A stretch of 64,000 nt of DNA from Rachycentron canadum (taxonomy: Eukaryota > Chordata > Actinopteri > Carangiformes > Rachycentridae). The notes below the pieces were generated by a model. It ran no database searches. It was not told the DNA's origin and saw only the letters and a program-made list of their open reading frames with translations. The stretch spans positions 21,683,836 through 21,747,835 of the forward strand of contig CM076656.1 of assembly GCA_038496675.1 (NCBI GenBank), written 5' to 3'. Each line of letters opens with the position of its first letter. Positions within the stretch are counted from its first letter, which is position 1. This document shows positions 12,337-24,800 of this stretch, piece after piece. Position numbers and translations under genes: made by a program.

Positions 12337-12383
12337 CCTCTCTCTCTCTCCCTCTCCCTCCCTCCCTCCCTCCCTCCCCCCCC
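12337..12383 (+). promoter_or_regulatory. Pyrimidine (CU/CCCU) tract in the proximal 3' UTR
   Basis: About 47 nt of pure C/T start 49 nt after the stop codon, moving from CT repeats to CCCT repeats to a C-run. In RNA such a tract is a typical binding platform for PCBP/hnRNP K or PTB proteins. The complementary DNA strand has repeated GGG runs and could form a G-quadruplex. The role is inferred from composition alone. Confidence 0.4.
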
Positions 12384-12760
12384 GCCGACCCACCGACTCT
12401 CACCCGGCCAAACTCCAATCTCAGCAATCCCGGTATGGAACTGAGTTTGGGGGCAGCTCTGGATACAGGATGGAGCCGGACCCTCGGCCAAATCCACCCA
12501 TGGAAGATCAACAAAGAAAGGCCGGATGATTTGGGATTGATTGCTAAAGGGCCTTGATCAGTTTAGTTTAGTTTAGTTTGGCCCTGCTCAGACCAGCAGA
12601 CCACTGGTTCCCTCGAACCCCCCCCCTTTAGCCCCAGTAACACCAGACAATGGGTTCAGCTCTCTGTCATTGTAATTGCTGTATTATACCTACTCACTGT
12701 ACAGTTACAAGTCATGGTACTGTAAAAGGAAAGAATAACAAATACTAAACAATGCAAGGA

Positions 12761-12786
12761 TTATTTATTTATGTACTTATTTATTT
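12761..12786 (+). promoter_or_regulatory. AU-rich element in the 3' UTR
   Basis: Overlapping ATTTA motifs (ttatttatttatg, then ttatttatttt) lie in the middle of the 3' UTR. AU-rich elements of this kind are known to control mRNA stability through TTP/HuR-type proteins. Function here is inferred. Confidence 0.4.
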
Positions 12787-14061
12787 TGTAAGGTATTCCA
12801 TGAATGCAGTGAATGCTGATGCAAAATGCAGATATGGAATGATATCAAAAAGCTATCCCTTGTTTGAGAAAGTGGATGTAAAAAAAAAAAAAACAACAAA
12901 AAGCTTATTTTTGCTGGCTGTTATCAGTTCTTTTATTTCTGTATTTGGAAATTAATTTATTTCATAACTTATATCAGAGACTTTATGTTTTAACGGTCAC
13001 TTTATGTTCTAGTTTTTTTGCAGTTCAGAGTAACAGTCGAGAGTTGGTGCCCAGAGGACTCAAAAAATGTTAAACTTTTGAATGCTAATGCTTCATGTTA
13101 TACCTGTGTGATATTAAGTGCAACACTATTATTAAGCAACACGATGTTTAGAATGTCATTGTAGTGAAGCCGAGCCTCTTTGCCTCTTAGAGAACGAGCT
13201 GACTTTGATGCCACAGCGTAAAGGAGCCAAACTTAAGTCTCAGAGAGCACCCAGTTCCTACTATATGCACTTTGCAGATTGTCACAGGAAGGGAAAGTGG
13301 GTGCACATTATAGTAGTGTTTGCATGCCTAGAGTTTAGTCCCTCGCCCAGATGTAGTGGTTAGACAGATGAGCTGCGTTTGGAATATACTTGAAGTTCTG
13401 TGTTGTCATTAATTATTGTGTCTTTGTGTCGGCTGCGCTCAGAGGAAGACACTTCACTTTCAGATTTGTCGACTCGAGTACGGATGTGTGAAGGGTAATA
13501 AGGATGTGTTGCCTCGCGTAGTGATTGTGCAGCACGTTGAATGACTCGGCTCCTCGGGCCAATTCTACTTTAGTGTTTTGGCTGGGACGAGCAGCTGCAG
13601 CCCCCCCCCCCCGCTGCACTGTAGGTTCAAGTGCCAGGGAACTCATGGATGTGCCAATAATAAGCACATCTACTTCACGTGTTCAGCTGTGTTTTATTTA
13701 ACGTCGATATGTGACGACGCTACTGTAAGACCTCAGTTAAATACAGTATTAAATGTTGGTAGGGAGAAACGCAGTGTTGTGTGTTCAGTAGTTTACTTGG
13801 CTCTGTGTTCGACCACATCAGACGATACACCGACTTAACATTTAAAGATGGTAGTTTGTCAACAGCCTGTACAGTCAAGTACATTTTATAACATCAGTTT
13901 TGACTAAGACCTGTAGCAGCAATGCTGTGCTAAACCTGCTCTAACTGAATTTTTCCCATAATTCACAATGCCAAATATTTTTTATTTTGCCTGATCTTAT
14001 TTGTGTTATTTAAGAGTAGTACTTTTTCATCCGAGGTATGAGATTTTTAATTTTACATAGC

Positions 14062-14067
14062 AATAAA
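14062..14067 (+). terminator. Canonical polyadenylation signal AATAAA
   Basis: AATAAA sits in an A/T-rich context and is followed about 20 nt later by a T/GT-rich stretch (gttttgtcgtctttgttg, 14086-14103), the usual arrangement for cleavage and polyadenylation. It is the first canonical hexamer I found after the stop codon. Cleavage would be expected around 14078-14090. Confidence 0.7.
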
Positions 14068-14344
14068 AAATGTTTAAAGAAACACTGTTTTGTCGTCTTT
14101 GTTGAATGAAAAGTTGTTTTTGTTTTTGTTTTGTTTTTTTACCTTCTGCACACAGAGACTGCCTTGATACAGAATCTTTAAAAAAATAACACAAAGAGAG
14201 AGAGACAGGAAAGGGAACGCATGAAGCAGATGGCCAGCATAAACAAGTGAAGATTAAGGTGGTCAGTGTTTTTTTTTTTTTTTTGTGGTATTTAATTAAA
14301 AAAAAAAAAAACATTTAGCATTTTTGCAGAGATGGACAAAACAA

Positions 14345-14785
14345 GGCCAGAGAAGGCGAGTTTATTTATATATCACCTTGTGAGGTGATAAGTGCTTTGC
14401 AGAGACATACATTAAAAATAGAGCATTAAAATATTTAAAAACAATCAGAACAAGTCTGATCAAGGTTAGATAAAAGGTGGGAGACACGGTTAAAAAGAAG
14501 TGCTGCGGTGATAAAAAGGCAAACGGATTGAAGAGATGTAACGTGTGTTATTAATGGATGAGCTGCAGCAAACGGTGACGTTTTCAGGCCTGATTTAAAT
14601 GAGCCGACGGCGACATCAGGTGCTTCGGGAAGTTTGGTCCAGAAATCTGCTTCACCTCCCGTCGTGGCTCTGATCCTGGAAACACTGTGTAAATCTGTCC
14701 CAGACGATCTGAGGGTCCGGATCGTACAAGTCATTTATTTCTTTATAGACAAGTAGATTTTAAATTCTAACCTGGTTGATGTTTT
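14345..14785 (+). repeat. Diverged dispersed teleost repeat, about 440 bp
   Basis: The order of landmarks matches an interspersed repeat common in percomorph genomes, recalled from memory. These are gcgagtttatttatatatcacc, then aagtgctttgcagagaca, then gttttcaggcctgatttaaatgag, then gggaagtttggtccagaa, then tctgatcctggaaacac, then a tttatagacaagtagattttaa ending. It is much mutated and encodes nothing. It lies just past the poly(A) site of the gene. A shorter related start is at 25620-25760. Confidence 0.6.
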
Positions 14786-15540
14786 TTTTTTTTTTTTTTT
14801 TTTACTAAGACCTGTGAAGGCACCATTACAACATTGCTCCGTATCCTGTTTAGACATGGCTCCTTTAATTCTTTCGTTTTTTTCAGATGGTTGTGGGCTG
14901 ATTTTCTGATCTGTCTTTATGTTGAAGTTCAGGTCTGAGTCTGTAGCTACTCTAGACTCTGGACTTGATTTTGAACCATCAAAAGAATTATTGACAGATT
15001 ATGTGACAGAAAATGATTAGAAAAATCTGCAGCCGAGGCAGCGTCAAGACAATGAATTTTTTTTGCAGAATAATATACTTTAGTTTCCTCGTGTCCTTGT
15101 TTTGTAGCTGCAGAAACGTGAACAGTTCATAATTCAGAGTGTAGCTCTTTTAATAATTAATTAGATGGTATGAGCGAAGGTTTGAGCTGTGAAACAAATA
15201 AATAGGGGGGAAAAAAAAAAAGAAAAAAAATCAAGCAGAATTAATTATAAACATTCGATTGAAGTGCTGTCGAAGTCTAATGGGTCTCAAAGCTTCCTGT
15301 CCACCTGATATCCATGACTGGAGCTGCTCTGAAGTTATCTGGGTCAATCTCCAAGTGATATCACATTTCACAGCAGAGGCCCCCGCGGACAGGTGAAACT
15401 CCTGACCTGTCACTCGCCTTAGAAATGAGAGTGTGTACCCAGCAGCCCCGTCTTGTTCCATCATGACCTGAAAGCCGCCCTGCACAGATGTGTACACAAG
15501 ACGCACAGGGGCAGTTTTTATTTAGACCTGTAACGGCGGC

Positions 15541-15810
15541 ATTGCGCTCGGGGTTCTTGTGACCTCTCCACCCCTTCTTCCCTCCCTCCATCCCTCTTCT
15601 CGGCCCTTCTCTCTGTCAGCAGAAGAGGTTCAGGGCGTGACCTTGAGGCTCTCCGGCCTCCGCCTTGGCTGCGGCCCCTGCAACCAGACGAGAGCAGGGG
15701 CTGACAGTCTGGCGCTGCGACCCCAGCGCGCTGTCCAAAAATATCTCCCCCTGGCAACGGGGCTGCGCTGTTCTGTCCTGACCTTTCCAATCGTCACTCC
15801 CCTCACCCGC
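15541..15810. other. GC-rich island, non-coding
   Basis: This is a locally GC-rich segment in AT-rich surroundings with several CpGs (for example ctggcgctgcgaccccagcgcgctg). Overlapping ORFs on both strands reflect GC content and have no splice context. It could be a small CpG island or regulatory element. There is no TATA box or following exon to make it a promoter. Confidence 0.3.
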
Positions 15811-16018
15811 CATCCCACCAATTGCTCTATCTCTTTCTCCCCTGTACCTGTACGTGATCCAGGCAGCTTTGCAGCCCGCGTCCAGCCTTTTTTCTTCCTT
15901 TAACCAACACCCAGACGACCCAGTTTCAGGGCCCTAAGCCGACCTCTCTGGCTCAGAGAGTAAAAAACCAACTGGGAGCTGTGTGAAAGGTGGATGGTTC
16001 AGATGAGATAAGGAAGCA

Positions 16019-16019
<1 letters not shown>

Positions 16020-16055
<36 letters not shown>
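16020..16055. repeat. (AC)n microsatellite
   Basis: An uninterrupted AC repeat of about 18 units. Confidence 0.95.
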
Positions 16056-16057
<2 letters not shown>

Positions 16058-16954
16058 GCTCTTGTGAAAAACACAGATGGCCGAGCTTCAAAAATCTGCT
16101 TTTTTTTTTGCACTTAATCCACTATTTGAAATGACAGGGAGGGAAAAGAGCAATGTGATTTGTTCTGTAATTATGAGGGCCTGAGTGAGGTGTCCAGAGG
16201 CAGAGCTGCCCTCCTTTTCCTTTCTACTGAAGCTTTAAAAGTGGAGCCTGTAGTGGCTTGTGTGCTTTCAAATGACAAAAGTGACCTTTCTTATCAGACA
16301 AATATTGCCTGTGTGCAGCCTGTGTATAAAAAGGTGTGTGTGTGTGCGGATTATGTGTCTCCCCTACCCACTGTGTGCATAGAATGGCAGCATGTACGGT
16401 GCTGTATGTGTGTGTAGCATGTTCACATATGTTCACCGCTGCGTTTTATTAGTTTTTCAGGCCTCACACCTGCCTCTGCGTCCTGACATTTGTGTGTTTG
16501 TGTGTTTTATGTGTATTCTCAAAGGGACACAGTCAATGACACCTGCTGCAAAAACATTATCTGTGGTGCCTGGTTTACAACATGTTTGGTCTCAGCAGGG
16601 GTTCAGCCTGTAAGCGACACATAAACCAGCAGATAAACACACAGAGGGGCCTGGACGCTCTCCACTGAGCCCGGGTTATTTACTGTACATGTGTTTCTGT
16701 CCCTCCACAAAACATGAAGCTTTTTCTGAGTAAAGTCTTTCATTTCATATGTTTCAGATGAGTAAAAAATGACACAGGGGATATAAAATGGGTCAAATAT
16801 ACAATACACTACATGGCGGCCATATTTAATTTGAATTACACCCAGAGGACAGGTCCCCCCCCCCCCAGGAACCTGTTTAGCTGTTTGCCTTGTGTCTTTT
16901 TCTGAGCCAGATTCAAACCCAGCTCTGATTTATTACCAGCAAGTGATGCGAGTG

Positions 16955-17021
16955 TGATGTCATCAGTCAATGAACGCCACCTGCTGAGCTGCGTCAGCTC
17001 ACGTCACATCCTGACACGTGG
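16955..17021. promoter_or_regulatory. Cluster of bZIP/bHLH-type sites
   Basis: Within 67 bp there is a palindromic ATF/CRE-like TGATGTCATCA (16955-16965), then tgcgtcagctcacgtcac (about 16990-17007), then an E-box cacgtg (about 17016-17021). This density of CRE-like and E-box cores is unusual for the surrounding AT-rich DNA. No gene is attached. It could also be part of an unrecognised repeat. Confidence 0.3.
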
Positions 17022-17439
17022 TTACAAAATGACGGCGGCTCAGTCGTGAGCTTTGCTGCGAGAATCTGGAGCATCTGAGATTTTTTTTTAGTGGTTAAAC
17101 TGGAGGAGGGGTCTTTCTCTGGTGGAGGCACCTCCAGTATGAAACACTGCTGTGATGTTACTGAGGGACAGAGCGTTAAGAAAACTGAAATTCCTTTGTT
17201 GGAATAACTATTCATCAGTCAGTTTACGGTGTAACCTGAACGTTTGAATCCAAAAGTGAAGCCTTAATGCAACAAGACAGGAAAGCATTCAATTTACTCA
17301 GGAGAAACAAAAGCCCGATGGTTCATCCAAAGAAAGAAAAGAGAGGAAGGCAAAGGGCTGTAGTTTCTGGTGTCTCTCCCTCAAACCTAAAGAGAAAATC
17401 AGCAGCGAGTGGAGTTTGCGAGTGGCAATTTATTTTATG

Positions 17440-17600
17440 AATTCAATTTATTTTATTTTGTTTTATGAAGTTGAAGATCTTTGGGTTTTGGATGAAACAA
17501 GATATTTGAATGCAACAGTTTATAAATTACTAATGAACCGATACTGAATATAAATTTCAACACCAGTTTAGTTTTTCTCTGTAAGAGTTGCAGTTTGTTT
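17440..17600 (+). repeat. Fragment of the AT-rich dispersed repeat family
   Basis: The phrases gaagatctttgggttttgga and acaagatatttgaatgcaa match the middle of the family seen at 11590 and (reversed) at 32025. The ends are eroded. Confidence 0.45.
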
Positions 17601-17944
17601 TTTTTGTTTTTTTGGTGGATTTCAAAATAAAATTCCAAAACATTTGAGTTTTAGAAACATTTAGAAACAAGTGCTGAGATCTTGACCTGGATCTCACCTC
17701 AACCCTGGTAACAGCATTTATCCCACTGACTCAAGTTATTTGCTTTGCGTGTGCACGCACACAAACGCACACAAACACACACATGGAGCTGATTCAAGGT
17801 GATATGTGCTGATTTATGCAGAGGTCATTATGTTTTTTCCTCAACAAGCACAAGAGGCAACACAAATCAACACACTAACTCAAACATGTTGCATCGTGTG
17901 TAATAAAAAAAGGATAATCTTTCATTATTTTGTTTCATGGCCAA

Positions 17945-17946
<2 letters not shown>

Positions 17947-17988
<42 letters not shown>
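17947..17988. repeat. (AC)n microsatellite
   Basis: An uninterrupted AC repeat of 21 units. A reading frame through it is an artefact. Confidence 0.95.
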
Positions 17989-17989
<1 letters not shown>

Positions 17990-17999
17990 AATCATTGTG

Positions 18000-20430
18000 C
18001 ATCAGTCTCCATACCCTTGGTTTGCCCTGTTTGAATTTTAATGGTAAGCCGGTGTTGGGCTTGTGCGCCTGAGTGTGAGTCCTCCGGTGTTTTCTCCTTT
18101 GATCCACCCATCAGCCCTCTTTCTTTTCTCTTTTTTTCTTTTACTCTATTTATCAGGGGAAGGATTGTGCTGAGCATGCATGCTTTTCCCGCTCTGCTTT
18201 CTCACACGTTCACATATGAACAAACCCGAGCGGTGACCAGCACAACGGTCACATGACAGCTCACGGTGGCAGCGAGTCTCCTGGTCACCTTCCCTGTCAG
18301 AGTTTGTTTTAAAACACTCTCACATATAATAATGTAAACCAGTGGCCTTCTTCATATAAACCCACCTCTCTACCCCTTTTGGCCCCGCCGACCCCGGCTG
18401 GGCGTCCCTCCACACAGAGCCGCTGAATCAAACTGCACTGCACCACTTCCAAATGTTAACCTTGGTTTCAACACTCAAGGAGTCTACTGTACTTTGTTCC
18501 AGCCACAGGGGGTTATAGATGAGCACAGTTCTGCATATGGCCATCATTCACAGCCCCGGGCTCCCCTTGAGTGTGTGTCTTGAGTGTGTGTAACAAATGG
18601 AGCCGAGCAGTAAAGGTATTAATGTGACCGAACGCGCCCTGTGGTGGAAGTACAGCAGGAAGTCACTTTCTCTCCCATCTGGCGCCCTAACAAGATGGAG
18701 AGAAGCAGGCAGGTGTGAGCGCTGGTCTGCACCTCTGCTGGCTGGATTAGCACTTCTGATGGGAGAGAAGAGAGGAGGACGATCCTCGGCGTAGGCTGTC
18801 ATTCTCTCCCCCCTCCCTCCCCTCGTCTCTCCATCTTCTCCCTCATACATCCCCTCGCCTCCTCTGTGATCAGTGCTCTCTGCCCCTCACTCTGCAGCGA
18901 GTGTGAGAGAGGAGACTCAAAATGAGAATAAATGAGGTGTGGGGGAAGGCGTGTCGGCAGTGTGCACATGCACACGTGTGTGTCCGTGCATGCATGTATC
19001 TGCCTTCCACTGTAGTGTGTTCAGATCTCTTCCTCTGCTGCAGTGTCTAGGTGTGGAGCCAAAAGACCGTCCGGGGACTCTTCATCCACTTGCTGCTGAG
19101 CGCCCCAGGGGATGGATTGAGCCTTGCAGGCTGGAATATTATCAATACAGCCCCTCCAGGCAGCCTGGGAGACAGGAGACACAGCCACTGACTCACTCTG
19201 CCTATTAGTCTGCTGCTGAGCATCGGTGTAAGGGGGAACAGCTGGTTTGACTGGGGGCTCTGCCAACCAGTCGTCATCCTTACCTGCTCAAAGTCGTTCT
19301 CGGTCCCTGTGTTTGTTTCCCTCTTCTTCAGCCTCCATCATCAATTTACTGTCCCTCCCCTGGCCTCGCTCCTTCTCTCACAGATCGCTTCATAATCTTG
19401 ACACCATTATTTCCCTTCTGTTCCTGCTCATTCCCTCTGCCTCTGACAGTGTAAAGGTACGCCTACACTCTCGACGTGCTGCCCACTCCTGTAATTGCAC
19501 ACGCCCCGCTCGTTTTAAGAGCTTTGTTTTATGGGGAGTGCTTTTTTTTTTTTTTTTTTTAAATCCAGTCTCACATCGTCACTCCTCTGTATTTCAAATC
19601 TCCATTTCATTTCTGAGGTGTTTGATATTCCATTTATGTGATGAGGAGGCCAACCTTGTATTTGCATTTCTGAAAACCGCAAATTGTTGAAACCACACGC
19701 TGAATAAATAAACGTGAGATTTCTACAGCTGATTCCCTTGTGTCCGTTCCAAAAAGTATAATTTAGATGCCAAAGGATGACCACTTATATTTCAGCAGCC
19801 ATTAATATATAAAACATGCACCTAATGAAGATTTGAGGGTAATAGATGCATCATTCCCTGAGATACTGTCTAATATTCACCCTTTGGTCATTTTCTCTCC
19901 CTCTCGTTGCTGCCAACTACTCAAATGCCAAATCATTCCCAATCTCCACTTTAACCTTGATGATTCACAGGGACAGATCTCTGGCCGATCTGCAGGCAGG
20001 AAACTGGAGAAGCCCTCGACAGAAAACCACAGCCCAGTCTCTGGAGCCAGCAGCCATGTTGAAAACCTTCCCTCAGATGGTTTAAACAGTCATAACTCTG
20101 ACCTCATCTTTTACAAAATAGGAGGAATTTAAAAAAAAAAAAAAGAAAAAAACATCAACCCCGCCAACCTCCTAAAGCTGCAAGCCTTTTTCCCGCCCAT
20201 GTCTGAAATCCCCTTTTCCTTTGTGACTCACACTTGACATGTCTGTCTGTCTGTCTTTGTTACAGCTCCCCAGTTCCATTTTGTTCCAGCCATTATCCTG
20301 CAACAATAAGCCGGACACAGGTCACTGGTGTTAATGACCTCTCTCCGTTGATCCTTTGGGTGTCCAGGTCCACTCTACTGAAGTGAAGACAAACATGTCT
20401 GGTCTGGTAAATATCCTAGAATGTCTCACA

Positions 20431-20461
<31 letters not shown>

Positions 20462-21030
20462 CAAAATTGCCAGAGTTCACTCCCAAACTCTCAAGGTCAC
20501 AACTCAGGATCCCTCAAACTTCTGCTTCCTTTCAGCAACAGCAAAACCTGTGTCGCAGCTGCTCAAAATACTTTTGAAGTTAAGATGGTACATCAAAGTA
20601 GCTTATGAAAATGGATGACTAAAAAACAAACTTTCTTTCAAATGCGAGGCTGACGTTAATTAGCCTAGGTACTCAATGGGAGCAAATTGTCCTAGAGTAT
20701 CTGCAGCTTTTCAGCAACTGAACAAGCTCAGTTTTCGATAATTAGTGGAGCATTCTCACAGCCTCTGAAACTGGAAAATAATTGGCTTCTCAGTCTGCTG
20801 GTGTGTCTGCATCTCTCGGCTCGTGCAGCTTCATGCTTGAACCTGATGTCACGCCAACGCCAACTGACATTATCACCAAGAAGCAGCATGCACATCGAAC
20901 TCTAAGATGTTCAACGCAATTACATAAAACCTCGGAGAAGTCATCCATATGTAGCAGTGTAATGTCAATCACACAGAACATTTTGGTTTGTTTTAGTCGT
21001 GTGGTCACTTTCCTTTCGTTTTGTACATGG
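18000..21030. other. Intergenic, no gene seen
   Basis: Mixed composition with CT-rich patches (18790-18850, 19310-19390), T-runs (about 19541-19560), A-runs (about 20130-20151) and a long A-run at 20430-20458. Short ORFs are chance. Neither strand offers an exon with matching splice sites and coding bias. Confidence 0.5.
20430..20458. repeat. Poly-A run
   Basis: A homopolymer A tract of about 29 nt. Upstream sequence gave no clear retroelement body, so it is listed as a simple repeat only. Confidence 0.85.
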
Positions 21031-21034
21031 TGGC

Positions 21035-21290
21035 ACAAAGTAACTACATGTTCAGTACTTTGGTACATTTACATTAGGAGTTTTTATACTTGTACTCCAC
21101 CACATTTCTCTTAAAATTATTTGACAGCTATAATTAATAAATACTTTTCATATTAATCATTTACCGTAACTACATATGATGAACTTATAAAGTAAGCAAC
21201 ATTGCTATAGATTAAAAACACAACAAAGCTGATATGATAAAAAGTTACAGACATCAAATATAATGGTCTAACAACATAATGAGAGGAGCC
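21035..21290 (+). repeat. Dispersed teleost repeat, about 250 bp
   Basis: Landmarks in order are tacttgtactccaccacatt, attatttgacagctataatt, acatatgatgaacttataaa and cattgctatagattaaa. They match from memory a very common percomorph repeat that contains repeated (T)ACTT blocks. Divergence is moderate. It is non-coding. No terminal repeats or target-site duplication were identified. Confidence 0.65.
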
Positions 21291-21299
21291 ACTTTGACA

Positions 21300-24200
21300 C
21301 CATTAAAGTTGTTCAAACATCTGAACTGGTGCCTAAAGACAAACACTGGTACGTCCACAGTATGTTTTCGTATTAAAATAGTGTTTAAAATGAAAAGGAT
21401 CTCCGTCCAGACGAGCGTTTCATTTGTGTATCTGCTCACACACTAACGCACACTGGGCATGTGCGAGCTGGTGTAAACAGGAAACAGATTGTCTGCTCTC
21501 AGTTGTACTCAGCTGATTCGTTGAGAAGAACTTGTAGTTCTAGTTGTAGAAAGAACTACAAAAGAGGAAAGCTAAGACAATTGTGGCCTAAACAGCTGTT
21601 AGCAAAGACAACAAGACCAGACTCACAACCCCAGAGTTCAAGCTAAAACATGGGCAGCAGCATTTCCACAAGAGATAGAGATTTAAAATTAAAATATAGT
21701 AGTGTGATCGTAGCCTGTGTCTGTTGAAAGAAGGAATAAACACTAACACTTCAACTCTCTGAGGCTTTGCTGCTACAGCCTTACTTGCTCTGGTATGACC
21801 AATAGCTTCTGTTGGCTAATGTTAGCAAGTTGTCGATGCCTGTAATTGTTGCTATGTAACTGATAATATTCTATATTATATATATTTTAGCGTGACGCCT
21901 CGTTTTCAGTTGCTCCCTTTTGACGTGTAAAATACACAACACTTCCTGCAGGATGTCAGCACAGTAATAAAAGCCCAGTCCAGTAGTGAAGGGTTTCTTC
22001 CCATTGGAAAGCTAGAGGGCTTTTATTCTGAAATGATTGCAGAAAGTGCTGAGTTTGTAATAACACGTAATGTAAAAGCTTCAAATGAAAATACAGCTAT
22101 GATTAACGACTCTGTAGTTGTAACTGACCCCTAATATGAAAGACCAACAGCCAATGGGGAAAATATGGTCCCTTCACAATGATCACTCAGTCACAGACAC
22201 ACAAAGGAAAGAGCTTCTGATAATAACTCATCTTTAATGTTCTTATACTCAAAGAAAACTAAAATACGAACTGTGTTCTCACACATTTTAATCTCTACTT
22301 TCACTGATGCTCAATACACCTGTCAATATAATGTTTGAGTTGGTCTTTTAAACAACATCAACACATTAGACCAGAGCGACTCTGCTAATTACAGATGTAA
22401 TGGACACAAGCCTTCGAGTAACTGTCACATAAACTGAAACATATAATTGAGATGATAAATGACGGACAGTGTTGATGCATGAATATTTCACCCCCGTAAT
22501 TTATTGAAAGTGTTTGTTATTGACAGCTCGTGCAAAGGCAGCATCTAAGAAACTATTAAAGTCATGTAATATTTTATATTTTTCTAATTGGGATCAAATC
22601 CCACGAAAACAACCAAAACCAACTAGCGAGTCCTGCCTGTGAAACCCGATATAAATTATTCTTCTGTACCATTTTCCACTCAAGCTTATTTTTATTAGTA
22701 TATCACAAACTCCCAATAGAAGTTTTCTCAATGTACTTTCCAAATAGACTTTCCAAGTCTAGACCTTCTCTTTATATTATTTACAGAGATCCAACAGTTC
22801 TCACCAAGAGCAAGGGAAGGAAAAACATCCTTTTGAGCCTCGAGCAGAACCAGACTCAGGTGGGCGACCATCTGCCTCGACTGGTTGTATCGTATCATCT
22901 TTGTCCAGTCAAGTCGTCCTTTTGACACCCTCCATTACGATGTTTATACATAACTATAAATACTATAGACTTAAATACTCAACCGGGGAGCTGCACAAAT
23001 GTTTTTGAGGGACGATGGCGCAATCCAGGAAGTCACATGGCCAGGATGCCAGGTTAATGCCTGAGAGCATCAGACCATTTCTATCCTGGGTGCTTCTGGG
23101 ACAGGCTCCATTAGCTGTGGGCGCAGATTTTCTGTGCGAGTCTGTCACTGAAGAATGAATGACTGGATTAATAACCTATTTCTGTTCTCTTTTGTTATCG
23201 AGGAATATATGCACTTGGACCACAGGCTCTGCAGCTCCAGGAAGCAACAGTCCCGGTTTCTGGAGTTGGCTGCAAGACCAGAGACACTGAAGGCACATCT
23301 CTGCTCTGCAGAATTTTAAATGCAAATGAGTGTGACGAAGAGAGGAAGGGGGGGAAAAAGCATGCAAAGGGAAAAATTTTGACTTGATTTTGAAATGAGC
23401 ATTCCTCTGCTTTACAGTAATTTCAAAGGCCTTGTGCGGATTTAAATGTTACAGATCATCTGAGATTTTCAGGGGCTTCAAACCCCCGTGATGGTGCAAG
23501 GCAAAGAAAGAAAGAGCTGCCTTGAACCTTGAACCAAGCTCTTCAAACCTATGCAGTGATGGATAATTAATTCCAATCCTCCTCGTTCTTTTTATCCTCG
23601 TGAATGATCAAATTCACTCAGTTGTTTCACTATTAGACTCAGAGAAAAACAGACAAATAGTTGGCTTTATCTGACAGACAGACCGAGAGACAGATGGGGA
23701 GAAAAAGATTTTTGAGGGGAAGTAAACCTGCCAATACACAAGCAATAAGCACAACTAGTACCCCGACGCTGATGCCAGAGCCAGACTGAGTGCAACAAAA
23801 ACCCACTTTGGTGTGTCATGTTTAAAAATCAAGTTGTCAGTCACAAGCCTGTGTACATCTCCATCTTTGAGTTCATATCACCCGAATCCTGAGACGAATC
23901 ACTCTGAGCCAGGCACCGGATAACTTCTGACGACCTCACTGAGCTCCACCGGGCCAAATGTTAGCTGCTGCCATGGCAACGTCCCACCGCGCTGCATCCT
24001 CCTTCCTCGAGGTGACGGGATTTTCCATGCAGCTCGCGGACCACTGCCACGTGTCATGTTGTGAGCGTGTCTGTGTGTTGACATGCAGCATCATCTACTG
24101 AGCATGTTGCTGACCTTCCACAGTGTCAGTCAAGCTGGGAGACACGAAGGGAGGAAAAGATGGTATGAAAACCTGTGGTAAGTCATTAGAGGTCATTGAG

Positions 24201-24590
24201 AATTTGGCCTCATCAGATCTCAAAATCATAATTTAAGCCAATTTTTTTTTTTTTTTCTAGCCTGGTGTGTTTTTTTCTCCTGTTTGTCTCTAACTGTGCC
24301 ATAAGACGTGTTTACTACATGTTGTTATTGAGACACTGATTCCACTGGTATTATTAGAACATTATTCTGGTTTTTCCTTTTCATCCATCTTAATTTCTCC
24401 AAAACACAGCAGAGACAACAGACTCTGATTGGATGAGGCTCGCTCTCAAACCTGAGACATGAATATCTCTGCATTGCTGCCAGGCTGTTCAATGAGTCTT
24501 GACAGCACCTCTGCACCCCTTCCCCCAAGATACATCAGAAAAAAAGCTACTGTGCCTTTATGATTTGACATTTTCATACTTAAATGCCTC
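21300..24590. other. Intergenic, no gene seen
   Basis: AT-rich and mostly unique-looking. It holds small palindromes, a T-run (about 24242-24256) and GA-rich patches. No exon, tRNA or long tandem repeat was seen on either strand. Confidence 0.5.
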
Positions 24591-24599
24591 ATGGGAGTT

Positions 24600-24800
24600 G
24601 TAGTTAACGTCATGGAACGCCATGTTTTGGGCATTGTACCCTTTTATTGATAGATGACAGAGAAATGACAGGAAATGAGGAGAAAGTGACACGAGGAACA
24701 AGATGCAACAAGGATCCTCAGATGGACATGAAATGGGGACTTTGTGGTTAATGGTTGGTGGATTGACCCCAGGGGGCAGCCCCCGCTTTGACCTTTTACC
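24600..24800 (-). repeat. Degenerate dispersed repeat (SINE-like tail), minus orientation
   Basis: Read on the minus strand it matches the tail of a common percomorph element. The plus-strand text gacagagaaatgacaggaaa, then a gaggagaaagtgacacgagg-like block, then accccagggggcagcccc, corresponds to the known features in reverse order, and ttttattgatagatgacag is the reverse of the usual ctgtc...tcaataaa end. Family assignment is from memory. It contains a CTCF-like core at 24767-24780. Confidence 0.45.

Larger units (their letters stand above)
12289..14085 (+). other. 3' UTR of the unidentified gene
   Basis: Non-coding sequence follows the stop for about 1.8 kb and ends near a canonical poly(A) signal at 14062-14067. 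It contains a CU-rich tract (12337-12383), four GTTTA-like units (about 12558-12580), an AU-rich element (12761-12786), poly-A (about 12880-12892) and a 12-C run (about 13600-13612). A variant ATTAAA at 13748-13753 could give a shorter isoform. The exact cleavage site is inferred, not seen. Confidence 0.65.
14786..16954. other. Intergenic, no gene seen
   Basis: This stretch has AT-rich DNA with a T-run (about 14781-14802), an A-run near 15210, a GC-rich island (15541-15810, listed separately), and a CA repeat at 16020-16055. A short fragment at about 14985-15015 (gacagaaaatgattagaaaaatctgcag) resembles the end of the AT-rich dispersed family found at 11590. No exon with usable splice sites was seen. 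Confidence 0.5.
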
